A DNA stretch of 64,000 nt from CALINF01 sp039990395. GTDB lineage: Bacteria > Pseudomonadota > Gammaproteobacteria > Pseudomonadales > Halieaceae. Each line of letters opens with the position of its first letter. The stretch's first letter is position 1. Below, in pieces: positions 27,027-35,495 of the stretch. Both the position numbers and the translations under genes were made by a program. The notes beneath the pieces are model-generated. The model had not been told where the DNA came from, did no database searches, and saw only the letters and a list, made by a program, of their open reading frames with translations. The stretch lies in the NCBI GenBank assembly GCA_039990395.1, contig JBDXFZ010000146.1, forward strand, positions 1,612,001 to 1,676,000, in the 5' to 3' direction.

Positions 27027-29282
27027 CTAGTGATTGGAGAAGTAATACGGCCCTGTCCACTTGTATACCTTCCCGTCCAACTTTAACCGATGCTGCTCAT
27101 CCGATGAAGCGTCCTCATTAGAGAGAATGAAGATTCTCTGCTCGCCCTGCACACCCTCAAGGGCTATCGCGGTATAGCTCTGGTCGTCATGCAGAATATC
27201 TAGCTTTGCTATGCTGCTGTTAGCGTTCAGAGACAACTCCGAAACCGGATTGTAGCTACCATGTGGCTCGATGACTGTCGCAAAAACGGTATCTTCGGCA
27301 TTCTTGCGCCGGATCATGAACGCTGCATCTCTACGCAGATTAAAGTCTCGATCACTCGCGCCCAAGCGCGAAAAAATAAGCTCATCAGATGAATTTGCAA
27401 CGGTCGTCAGAGTATAAAACTTATCATTCGCCAACCAGGTCAGAGAAGCGTTGCCTGAGGACGAGGCGCCGCTACCCTCGAGATACAAATGCTGATAGCC
27501 GTTTTTACTCCCCAGCAACTCGAGACTGCCCGGCGCTTCATAATCAAAGCTCGTGTCGATGAGTTGCCCCATGAAATAGAATGGGAGGTCATACTGGTTG
27601 GCAGACGCAGACGACACTTTCATGAGATCCAACACAAAAGGTTTTTCTAAGCCTTCCGCTTTGATGACCGCCATTGTACGAAGCATTACCGTACCGGGAT
27701 AAGCATTACTCTCCCGCGCACTCACTATCTGGACATCATCTCTGGATGCATCAAAAAAGTGCAACTGCGAATGGTGCTTACTACCTGTCTCATAGTTCCC
27801 CCCAAAGTGAGAGGTCTCATTCAAAGTGAGCGCATTGTGGGCAATAGTTTGCTTAGCCCAAGTCTTATTCTCAGGAAGGTAATTGCCACCACCCTTTTTC
27901 TGGATGTTAACAAAACGCACCATCCCGTAGTCCTGCAGTACTTCATCGCCCTGTTCAAACAACGAGAACGACAGCTTGTCATAGTGCCCATGGCTGAGCC
28001 CTTGTGCCGAATATTTAAAAACCAGGGATAGATCTTCGTCGCCAGAGCGCAGGACAGCTACACCGCCTTGCTTTCCATCTGCACCATCACCAAGATTCAT
28101 GGAGCTCTTTTTGAATGGAATCGCTTTGCCATCTCGAACCCCAAGAGCAACTGAGAGACCTGCTTCGTCCAACAGGACCGATCCCTGCTTTTCGGCAATG
28201 CTCAACAATTGGGGGTTCTCGCCTCCATAGTAGTAAGCCATATCTACGGCCGCTACGAGGCTAGGGGTGTAATAGGACATTCCTTTCTGAGCATCGTTAA
28301 GCGTGAAAAATTCACCATCAGCATCCGTGAGTTTCAAAAGCACATCTACTGCTTTTAATAACACCCCATCCTTATACTGCAGGACTCGCATCTCTGGCCT
28401 TACATTGTCCATTGCACGGGCAAAAACAAGGAAGGGGTACATAGCGTAGCGCTGATAATAAGGTCCTTCTGTGAAGTATCCGTCTGGAGAAAACGGCGCA
28501 TCCAGATTTGATAGAAAGCCAGGCTGCTCACCGCGAACCCTGATAAATCCGCCATCATTGTCTGTAAGGTCGAAATTCAGACCCGCAGCATCTTTTGCGC
28601 CGTACAACGCACGCTCAATCAACTCCTCGTCGTCCATAACGAGTCCGATCATGCCCACCGCAGCGGTAGCCCAGGTGCTGTGATTATGAACCCGATTAAA
28701 GAACTGAGTATTTTCGTTGGATATGAAGTCTGCATAGGGCCGAAACAACTGCGCCTCAAGCTGTTCGCGCTCAGCTACAGAGAGCCAGTCGTGTATAGCG
28801 TCATAGGCCTGGCTCATAGAAACGAGCCATACACTCTCGTTCAGGCACTGCCAGAACAGCTTTCCACGCGCATAAGACCGCTCTTGCGGATGTAGCGGTA
28901 AATCCTTATACATCGCGGCATACTGGAACAACATGTCGCGTACGTATTGGGCATATTGCTCGTCCTGCAGCAACTGAAATAGAACGCCGGCCGTCTGTGC
29001 GACCTGATAGTTGCGTTTATGCCTTTGGTGCGTATAGCCACCAGAAAAATCCTTTGGGATCGGCGTATCAATTCCCAGCGTAATCTCTGCGTCTACCATC
29101 TCTTTGGCGCTTTTGAGAGAGGCATCAAACAAAGGAACAGTACCCAGCTGGCTCCTGATGTTCTCCACACCGGCTTTCGTCAATAGCAGCTTGGGGTGGC
29201 CTTCCGATTGCGCTCCCGAAGAGATCGCAAGAGCAACTATCGTTATAAGTAGTGTTAGATATTTTTTCGTCGTCATCTTCAT
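27027..29282 (-). CDS. PL17 exo-type oligoalginate lyase
   Basis: A 751-residue alginate-degrading enzyme with a signal peptide (MKMTTKKYLTLLITIVALAI, cleavage near SSGAQS), an alpha/alpha-toroid domain (about 40-390) and a heparinase II/III-like beta-sheet domain (about 400-740). Features of family PL17 are seen: the substrate-site Asn-His pair in RVHNHSTWA, a catalytic-type Tyr in the GPYYQRYAMYPF segment, and GLSHGHYDKLSFS. In characterised relatives (for example Saccharophagus Alg17C) it releases unsaturated monouronate from oligoalginate. I chose the start at the signal peptide; the open frame extends 87 bases further. It lies downstream of kdgK in the alginate locus. Confidence 0.9.
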   Translation of the reverse strand: MKMTTKKYLTLLITIVALAISSGAQSEGHPKLLLTKAGVENIRSQLGTVPLFDASLKSAKEMVDAEITLGIDTPIPKDFSGGYTHQRHKRNYQVAQTAGVLFQLLQDEQYAQYVRDMLFQYAAMYKDLPLHPQERSYARGKLFWQCLNESVWLVSMSQAYDAIHDWLSVAEREQLEAQLFRPYADFISNENTQFFNRVHNHSTWATAAVGMIGLVMDDEELIERALYGAKDAAGLNFDLTDNDGGFIRVRGEQPGFLSNLDAPFSPDGYFTEGPYYQRYAMYPFLVFARAMDNVRPEMRVLQYKDGVLLKAVDVLLKLTDADGEFFTLNDAQKGMSYYTPSLVAAVDMAYYYGGENPQLLSIAEKQGSVLLDEAGLSVALGVRDGKAIPFKKSSMNLGDGADGKQGGVAVLRSGDEDLSLVFKYSAQGLSHGHYDKLSFSLFEQGDEVLQDYGMVRFVNIQKKGGGNYLPENKTWAKQTIAHNALTLNETSHFGGNYETGSKHHSQLHFFDASRDDVQIVSARESNAYPGTVMLRTMAVIKAEGLEKPFVLDLMKVSSASANQYDLPFYFMGQLIDTSFDYEAPGSLELLGSKNGYQHLYLEGSGASSSGNASLTWLANDKFYTLTTVANSSDELIFSRLGASDRDFNLRRDAAFMIRRKNAEDTVFATVIEPHGSYNPVSELSLNANSSIAKLDILHDDQSYTAIALEGVQGEQRIFILSNEDASSDEQHRLKLDGKVYKWTGPYYFSNH

Positions 29283-29369
29283 CTCATCGATACATACGAG
29301 TTCTAAAAAGCATACGGTAGTGGTTAGCACCAAGGCAAACCAGATAAGCCCATGAGGCTGGTAGTGCAC

Positions 29370-30308
29370 CTAAGCTGGCAAAGGTGGCATTTTCTCAATA
29401 GGAATAATTGCACCGGGATGCTGAATCACTACAGACGCCAATTGGTGACCGGCTGTAGCGGCGTCTGTTACTGACAAACCCTTCAAGCGCGCCGCCAGAT
29501 AGCCTGCATTGAATGAATCACCCGCTGACGTTGTGTCGACTACCGTCACACGCTTGGCTGCTACCAGCTCCTGGGCTCGCTGGGTTACAGTCATACAGCC
29601 CTGTGGGCCCATTTTCAGGCCTATCTCCTGGACACCCCACGACTGCAGACGTTCGATAATGGCATTCTGATCCGAGTCACCAAATACCTGTTGTTCGTCT
29701 TCAATAGTAGGTAAGGCTATATCTGTGAGGCGATACATCGACTCATAGTTTTGTCGCGCAACTAGCACGCTGGGCCAAAGCTTGGGACGATAGTTACTAT
29801 CAAATACTACCTTGCCACCCTTAGCTCGGTAGGCCTTCAACTTGGCAAAGAGACGCTGTCTTGAAGATTCGCTATAAATAGCGAGGGAGATTCCAGAAAG
29901 ACAAACAAAGGCGTGGTCTGCGAGCCGTTCGAAAAGTAGATCAACAGAGGCTGCATCATCGAACAAGTAGCGTGCTGGCGCGCTGTCACGCCAGTAATAA
30001 AAAGAACGCTCACCCACATCGTCTGTTTCAACAAGATACATGCCTGGTACGGCGTTCTTTTGATACTCAATGAGGTCGCAATGAACACCTTCAGAGCGCC
30101 ACTGGTCCACCATCCACCCGCTCATGGGGTCATCACCCAAGGCTGTCACATAGTCAACCGCAACGCCCTGACGGGCAAGATAGACGGCAGCGTTGAGCGT
30201 GTCACCGCCATAGGACATATTCATTGGCAGAGAGCGACCACTAGACTCACCGGCCTGCCTAGTTAGCTCCAACATGCACTCACCGATTAATGCGATGCGC
30301 GGCGCCAT
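29370..30308 (-). CDS. kdgK: 2-keto-3-deoxygluconate kinase
   Basis: A 312-residue PfkB-family sugar kinase. The N-terminus MAPRIALIGECMLEL and the catalytic TTSAGDSFNAGYLA motif, with Asp as base, match KDG kinases. It phosphorylates KDG to KDPG, the last alginate-specific step before KDPG aldolase. The ATG at 30308 lies 13 bases after the stop of the reductase gene, and upstream in-frame starts overlap that gene. No KDPG aldolase gene is in the window, so the general Entner-Doudoroff enzyme must be used. Confidence 0.88.
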   Translation of the reverse strand: MAPRIALIGECMLELTRQAGESSGRSLPMNMSYGGDTLNAAVYLARQGVAVDYVTALGDDPMSGWMVDQWRSEGVHCDLIEYQKNAVPGMYLVETDDVGERSFYYWRDSAPARYLFDDAASVDLLFERLADHAFVCLSGISLAIYSESSRQRLFAKLKAYRAKGGKVVFDSNYRPKLWPSVLVARQNYESMYRLTDIALPTIEDEQQVFGDSDQNAIIERLQSWGVQEIGLKMGPQGCMTVTQRAQELVAAKRVTVVDTTSAGDSFNAGYLAARLKGLSVTDAATAGHQLASVVIQHPGAIIPIEKMPPLPA

Positions 30309-30321
30309 GCTCAACCTGTCG

Positions 30322-31200
30322 TTACTTTTCGAGTTTGAGGAAGTAATCAAAAATTTCCGGAACGTTGCCGTTACCCATTCCAGCATCAACAGCGGCCTGC
30401 AGGTTAGCTGACGTACCTTCGGCTATCTCCGCACGCGTTCCCAACTCATTGACCATTTCAAGAAAGTAGCCTAAATCCTTGTTTGCGTTGGCGATCGAAA
30501 AACCCAGGTCGCTGACGTCATCCACTGCGTAGTTCTTACAAAACTGCATGAAGGGAGAGTTAGAGGGGCCCGCCGACATGATGTCAAAAAGCTGTTGTCT
30601 GTCTACACCTGCTCGATCTGCCACGGCGAACGCCTGCGACATGGCACAAACGGTTGTCATACCCATGAAATTATTGATTAGCTTGGTCGTATGACCCGCG
30701 CCAAGGGGTCCAAGGTAAAACACATTCTCACCTTGCTCTTCCAAAAGCGACTTCACTTTCTCAAATGTGTCAGCGTCACCTGCTGACATAATGTTAAGTA
30801 ATCCATCTTTTGCATGAGCCGGCGTTCGGCCAAGTGCTGCATCGATCATGCCTGCACCCTTCTTCACAAGATCCGCACCAATTTTTCGTGTTGACGCTGG
30901 AATTGACGTGCCAAAATCGATAACAACTGCCCCTTCCTTAATGCCAGCTAGTATCCCGTCATCACCATAAATCAAGGACTCAACCACTTCTGACGTAGTC
31001 ACGCAGAGCATCACAATGTCGGAAGCAGCAGCCATTTCGGCCGGTGAATCAACGACTGATCCTCCACGGGCAACGACTGCCTGCACAGACTCTTTGTTAC
31101 TGTTCAGTACGTTAAGCTGATACCCCCTATTCTGAAGGTTCTCGACCATATTGCCGCCCATGAGGCCGAGTCCGATGAAACCAATAACAGGCTTAGTCAT
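30322..31200 (-). CDS. 3-hydroxyisobutyrate-dehydrogenase-type reductase (probable DEH reductase)
   Basis: A 292-residue beta-hydroxyacid dehydrogenase with the cofactor motif GFIGLGLMGGNM near residue 8, the substrate-binding DFGTSIP segment and the catalytic lysine in GHTTKLINNFMG. In general annotations it would be called 3-hydroxyisobutyrate dehydrogenase or tartronate semialdehyde reductase. Its position between kdgK and the uronate transporter makes reduction of 4-deoxy-L-erythro-5-hexoseulose uronate (DEH) to KDG the likely role; enzymes of this family fill that step in some marine alginate degraders. The DEH role is inference from context. Confidence 0.85.
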   Translation of the reverse strand: MTKPVIGFIGLGLMGGNMVENLQNRGYQLNVLNSNKESVQAVVARGGSVVDSPAEMAAASDIVMLCVTTSEVVESLIYGDDGILAGIKEGAVVIDFGTSIPASTRKIGADLVKKGAGMIDAALGRTPAHAKDGLLNIMSAGDADTFEKVKSLLEEQGENVFYLGPLGAGHTTKLINNFMGMTTVCAMSQAFAVADRAGVDRQQLFDIMSAGPSNSPFMQFCKNYAVDDVSDLGFSIANANKDLGYFLEMVNELGTRAEIAEGTSANLQAAVDAGMGNGNVPEIFDYFLKLEK

Positions 31201-31333
31201 GTGTTACTCCTAAAATAACGTGTTTAGCCCGGTTTTCTGTGAATTCAGGGCAGTGATACATGCCCCTTAATTCCTTAACCTAAGCTGTTCAATTCCTATC
31301 CACTTACACTCATGTGTAAGCTTTACCTTTTCA

Positions 31334-31375
31334 GGCCTTGGGCCTTGGGCCTTGGGCCCTAGACCTTGGGCTTTA
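31334..31375. repeat. Six 7-base tandem units across the MFS stop codon
   Basis: Reading the plus strand from 31334, the units are GGCCTTG three times, then GGCCCTA, GACCTTG and GGCTTTA. The array overlaps the last codons and the stop of the MFS gene (stop at 31359-31361). Such a heptanucleotide array is prone to slippage; gain or loss of units upstream of the stop would shift the frame of the last residues. Confidence 0.75.
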
Positions 31376-32660
31376 AAGGCTCAATCTTTGGACACAAGAT
31401 CCAGACACTGGCCATGGCTGTAACCGCTAGCCCAGCGCCAATAACAAATGCGGGCGTATAGTTGCCGCCTGAAGTAAGCCAGGGAACCAGTGACGTTAGC
31501 GCCGCCGCCCCCAATTTGGCTGCCATACCAGCAAATCCTGCAAGCGTGCCTACCGTTTTGCCGCCATAAAAATCACTTGGCAGCGTCTGTACGTTTCCTA
31601 TCGCGGTTTGAAATCCGAAAAGAATCACTGCCATCAGTAGTACCGCATTCACCGGCTCACCCGGGTCAGCCATCGCCAATAGGGTTGGCAACATCGTCAG
31701 ACAACCCAACGTGATAGTGAACTTGCGCGTGCGATCAACAGACCAACCTGCCTTGATCCTGTTCTGCGCCAATAGCCCGCCAAACCAAGCACCCAACATA
31801 GCCCCCACGTAAGGAACCCAGCCATAAATACCAATGGTCTTCACATCCATTGCGTACACTTCGGAGAGATAAATGGGAATCCAGAACACAAAGAGCCACC
31901 AGATGGGATCGATAGCGGCTGAGGAGATGATCACCCCCCAACTTTGCTTGCGAGACAGCATTTCTGTGGTTGAAGGATTGTACCCATCCCCATGGCTGCT
32001 CTCATCGTCCGACGTGGTATTTTGCTGCCCAGTAAGAATGTATTCCCGCTCTTCGTCAGTGATCCACGGGTGTTCCTGCGGTGGAGCTTTAACCAGAATC
32101 CACCAGGGAATAAGCCACAGCAACCCGACAAGGCCAACAAGAACAAAGATCATCTGCCAACTGAAGTAGACAGTCAGGAAAGCAATCAGTGGAATAGAGA
32201 TTATTCCCCCTATCGCAGCACCTGAATTGAAAATACCCTGCGCGAGCGCGCGCTCCTTTGTAGGGAACCACTCAGCATTTCCCTTTGTGGCACCCGGCCA
32301 GTTGCCAGCTTCGGCAACACCCAAGATTGCGCGGAAGATGCTAAAGGTAACCAGGCCTCGAGCGAGAGCGTGAGCGGCGGTCGCGATTGACCAGATGCCT
32401 ATCGATAGCGCAAAACCCATGCGCGTACCAACCCAATCGAAAATCTTGCCGAAAATTGCTTGTCCAAATGCGTAAGAGAAAACGAACACCACTGAAATAA
32501 ACGCATAGATCTCTTTGCGCTCATCATCTGTCTTGTCGGGATATAGATCCGCGGAGATAGCTGGCCAGAGCACATTCAGAGATTGACGATCGATATAGTT
32601 AATAATTGTCGCCAGCGCGATCAGGGCTATTACCCACCAGCGTAGATTCTTAAGTTTCAT
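31359..32660 (-). CDS. ExuT-like MFS transporter for uronates/oligoalginate products
   Basis: A 433-residue transporter of the anion:cation symporter branch of the MFS, with 12 predicted membrane helices. The first helix contains INYIDRQSLNVLWPAI, very like ExuT-type hexuronate permeases, and the EAGNWPGATKGNAEWFP segment is a family signature. Its start overlaps the stop of kdgF by four bases (ATGA), so the two are translationally coupled. In this locus it most likely imports unsaturated monouronate (DEH) from the periplasm. Confidence 0.9.
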   Translation of the reverse strand: MKLKNLRWWVIALIALATIINYIDRQSLNVLWPAISADLYPDKTDDERKEIYAFISVVFVFSYAFGQAIFGKIFDWVGTRMGFALSIGIWSIATAAHALARGLVTFSIFRAILGVAEAGNWPGATKGNAEWFPTKERALAQGIFNSGAAIGGIISIPLIAFLTVYFSWQMIFVLVGLVGLLWLIPWWILVKAPPQEHPWITDEEREYILTGQQNTTSDDESSHGDGYNPSTTEMLSRKQSWGVIISSAAIDPIWWLFVFWIPIYLSEVYAMDVKTIGIYGWVPYVGAMLGAWFGGLLAQNRIKAGWSVDRTRKFTITLGCLTMLPTLLAMADPGEPVNAVLLMAVILFGFQTAIGNVQTLPSDFYGGKTVGTLAGFAGMAAKLGAAALTSLVPWLTSGGNYTPAFVIGAGLAVTAMASVWILCPKIEPLKPKV

Positions 32661-33004
32661 GCTTTGTCAGCCTCAAGGAAATCTTCACGATGCGGACTAA
32701 ACACATCTATAAGAACGCCTGCTTCTTTGCATATAGCGCCATGCTCAGCATAGGGCTCCATGAAAAAGCAGTCTCCTGTAACCAGCGTACGAGTCTCGGT
32801 GCCCACCGTTACATCAAAAACCCCGCTCTCGATATAGGTTACCTGAGAGTGAACATGGCTATGAATGTAGCCCTGAGCTCCCTCTTCAAACCAGACTTTA
32901 ACCATCATGATCTGATCATTGAAGCCAAGCATTTGGCGAGTAATACCCTCATCGACAACTTCGACTGGAGTGTCTGCCCCTGATAAAAAAGCTTCTGTTT
33001 GCAT
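32657..33004 (-). CDS. kdgF: KdgF-like cupin, unsaturated uronate linearising enzyme
   Basis: A 115-residue single-domain cupin with the metal-binding segment HSHVHSQVTYIESG near residue 48 and a second motif ending in PYAEHGA. KdgF converts unsaturated monouronates from pectin or alginate to the linear ketone form, speeding what otherwise happens spontaneously. The gene sits between the PL6 lyase and the transporter, as in other alginate loci. Confidence 0.88.
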   Translation of the reverse strand: MQTEAFLSGADTPVEVVDEGITRQMLGFNDQIMMVKVWFEEGAQGYIHSHVHSQVTYIESGVFDVTVGTETRTLVTGDCFFMEPYAEHGAICKEAGVLIDVFSPHREDFLEADKA

Positions 33005-33058
33005 GTTTTGTACTCCGAGCTGCGAATTAGAACCTAACTACCCTGTTCGATTCTAATT

Positions 33059-35320
33059 CTATTTTTTTCGCACAATGTTATCGCTTATCGTCGCGGTATT
33101 TTCTTTCTTGCTATGTAATTCAATCACCTCAGGCGCTGACGTTGCGACAAAAGTGTTTCCGGTTACTTCACTCACTGGATCACCAACCGTATGAAATAAT
33201 TTGATGGGCGCGCTGTCTAGGAACTCATTGTCTTTGATAGACGCTACCTGAACTCCGTGCAGGTTAACGGATGCTCCAGATTTGTTCTTAGAGCCAGTGC
33301 CAACGGCTTGAAGCTTAGAGCCCGTCAGGGAGAAGTGAGGGCCAAACGTGCTCTCATCTGTGCCGCCGCGATAAAGGTCGACTACAGCACCCTGTATGTT
33401 GGTGAAACTGGAATTCTTGATTCGAACGTAGTCGGCATTAAAGATGCCATAGTCATCAGATTCACTATCTAACTTGAGAATAGAGCCCGTGACGTCGCGG
33501 AAACTCGAATCTACAATATTGATGCTATCTGCCATGGTGCTTTTGGCAGATTGAAAAACAGTAAAGGATTTGTTGACGTCGAGGTCGGAAAATTCGCAGT
33601 TCTCAATGCTGACTTGGTAATTGACCAACATTGAATAGCGACTTGTGCGAATCACTGAGTTACCCACATTGTCCGGGGCTTTTTCGCCAGATATAGAAAG
33701 GCCTTTTAGCTGTAAACTTCCACCGTCGACGATCTCAAATAGTGCCGAGCGCTCAAAATCAATGCGCACGTCGCCGTCACCAGTCAGTGTCAATGGCTTG
33801 TCGATTTTCAACACTTTGCTAACACCGTAATCACCGGCTGCCAATCGGATTGTATCGCCCGCCTCCGCGTTCGCTATCACGTCCTGTAACGCTGGCGCAT
33901 TGGGTTTTACATCAATCGTACGACCAACACCAAACTGAATAGACGAATCAGCTTTTGGATACCATTGCGCGCCAGTCTGTTTCTTATCCAACACAGCCAG
34001 GTCTCTCTTAGCACCTACGCCGTCAAGCTCTCCGGACTTCGGAGCAAGCAAGCCATTAGAGCCACGCACCATTTTAAATTTCTGACTACTAAATCCCTGC
34101 GTCAGTTGAGGGTTCTTTACCTCATACAACACATTATTCTTAAAACTGATTCCACTCATGTCATCGAATAAAGTGAACACGTCGTGCTTATCTTCATTGA
34201 AAATCAGGTTATCACTAAACTCACTCTTTACCGGCACCGCAGAGCGCTCCTCGTCGCTACCTGCCGCCAGCTGCACATGGTCAACATTAACCAATGTGTT
34301 TTTCTCAATCAGCGCCTCTTCCACCTGATGGTATCGATTGATAGGCGAGTTGGGCACACCGTTCATAACAACAAGCCCACCACCAAAACGGTATCCTGTT
34401 AAACCTTCCAAATAGTTATTGCGAATGGTCTGACGCTTGTTAATTACTCTGATGCCACCAGTGTGTGCCGCACCATTACCGAAGAATATATTCTCCTCGA
34501 TGAGGTTATCGTTGCCATGACGTAGCGCAAGCCCACCTTGAGACTCATAGAACACGTTACCGCGCAGATGATTTCGCCCGGATTTTACGGAAACAATTTC
34601 CACTTCTCCGTTGCTGCGATCAAAGTAGTTATTCTCTACTACTGTAAAAGAGTTAGTTAGCGAATAGGCGCTGGTGCCTATGCGCAATGTTTCGCCACCA
34701 TTAGAGCCCAGCACAGATCGGGGGCCAAAATAGTTGTGATCAATTCGGTGATGGTTTTCCTGGCTCGCCTCCGAGTTCAGAATCACTGCCATAGTCACGC
34801 CCTTATTACCCTTCCCCTCCAGGTGGTTGTGATCATAGCGGTTGTGTTTGCCATACATGGCAACCCAGTAGTCCATCTCGAAGCGTTCTGGGTTATTGAA
34901 ACTGTCGATGACTGTTTCAGTTACCCTGGAATAGTTGGCAAGCTCACCCTTGCTCTTTCTAAATGCGATAACTGAATTGGTGGGAGTGTAGCCATCTCTG
35001 AAGACAAGACCCGACACGACTAGGTGCTCACCGGCTATCCGCAGATTAGATTGGCCGGAGATAACAACTTCACCTTTAGTCTCGGCGGTAAGCGTAATGG
35101 GTTGTTCAGCGTTGCCTTTACCCTCAAAGAGAATCTCGAAATCTTTCCAGACTCCATTTTTCAGTACGATAGTGCTACCCGGCTCAGCACGCGCCACGGC
35201 TTTTTGAAACTCGTCCTGAGTTTTAACCAAGAATTCCTCTGCATAGACCGTAGCGCTAGCAAGCGGACCATACGAGAAAATGAGTAAAAAAAGAGAAAAG
35301 GAAAAGTGCCTGGATATCAT
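33059..35320 (-). CDS. PL6 alginate lyase (two-domain, chondroitinase B-like)
   Basis: A 753-residue secreted polysaccharide lyase made of parallel beta-helices. The signal peptide spans about residues 1-27. The catalytic pair of PL6 enzymes is visible as Lys246 (EIVSVKSGRN) and Arg267 (ALRHGNDN), 21 residues apart as in the well-studied AlyGC. The N-terminal domain (about 30-400) carries the active site; the C-terminal half is a second beta-helix (ALQDVIANAEAGDTIRLAAGDY and following repeats), as in the long PL6 enzymes. It probably attacks alginate or its oligomers in the periplasm or at the cell surface and works together with the PL17 enzyme. Confidence 0.92.
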   Translation of the reverse strand: MISRHFSFSLFLLIFSYGPLASATVYAEEFLVKTQDEFQKAVARAEPGSTIVLKNGVWKDFEILFEGKGNAEQPITLTAETKGEVVISGQSNLRIAGEHLVVSGLVFRDGYTPTNSVIAFRKSKGELANYSRVTETVIDSFNNPERFEMDYWVAMYGKHNRYDHNHLEGKGNKGVTMAVILNSEASQENHHRIDHNYFGPRSVLGSNGGETLRIGTSAYSLTNSFTVVENNYFDRSNGEVEIVSVKSGRNHLRGNVFYESQGGLALRHGNDNLIEENIFFGNGAAHTGGIRVINKRQTIRNNYLEGLTGYRFGGGLVVMNGVPNSPINRYHQVEEALIEKNTLVNVDHVQLAAGSDEERSAVPVKSEFSDNLIFNEDKHDVFTLFDDMSGISFKNNVLYEVKNPQLTQGFSSQKFKMVRGSNGLLAPKSGELDGVGAKRDLAVLDKKQTGAQWYPKADSSIQFGVGRTIDVKPNAPALQDVIANAEAGDTIRLAAGDYGVSKVLKIDKPLTLTGDGDVRIDFERSALFEIVDGGSLQLKGLSISGEKAPDNVGNSVIRTSRYSMLVNYQVSIENCEFSDLDVNKSFTVFQSAKSTMADSINIVDSSFRDVTGSILKLDSESDDYGIFNADYVRIKNSSFTNIQGAVVDLYRGGTDESTFGPHFSLTGSKLQAVGTGSKNKSGASVNLHGVQVASIKDNEFLDSAPIKLFHTVGDPVSEVTGNTFVATSAPEVIELHSKKENTATISDNIVRKK

Positions 35321-35409
35321 AGTAATCGCTTCTCCAGAACGGGCACCTTGCGTACACCGAATCGGCTATTCAACAAATAATGAGAGGTCGGGCGATAGTG
35401 TTAGCACAA

Positions 35410-35436
35410 CTAGCCCCAGCAAAGCACTGGGGTTAG
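35410..35436 (-). terminator. Hairpin downstream of the alginate TonB receptor gene
   Basis: CTAGCCCCAG and CTGGGGTTAG form a 6-10 bp stem around a CAAAGCA loop, 60 bases after the receptor stop (minus-strand direction). The T-tract is poor, so it may act as a transcript-stabilising hairpin or partial terminator between the receptor and the PL6 gene. Confidence 0.45.
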
Positions 35437-35495
35437 TAAGTAAAGTAGAACACCACCAACAGTGGCATTCTACTTCGACGTATCAACTCAACTAC

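Noticed and set aside
31334..31375. CRISPR-like array.
   Set aside because: Units are contiguous 7-mers without spacers and overlap a coding end.
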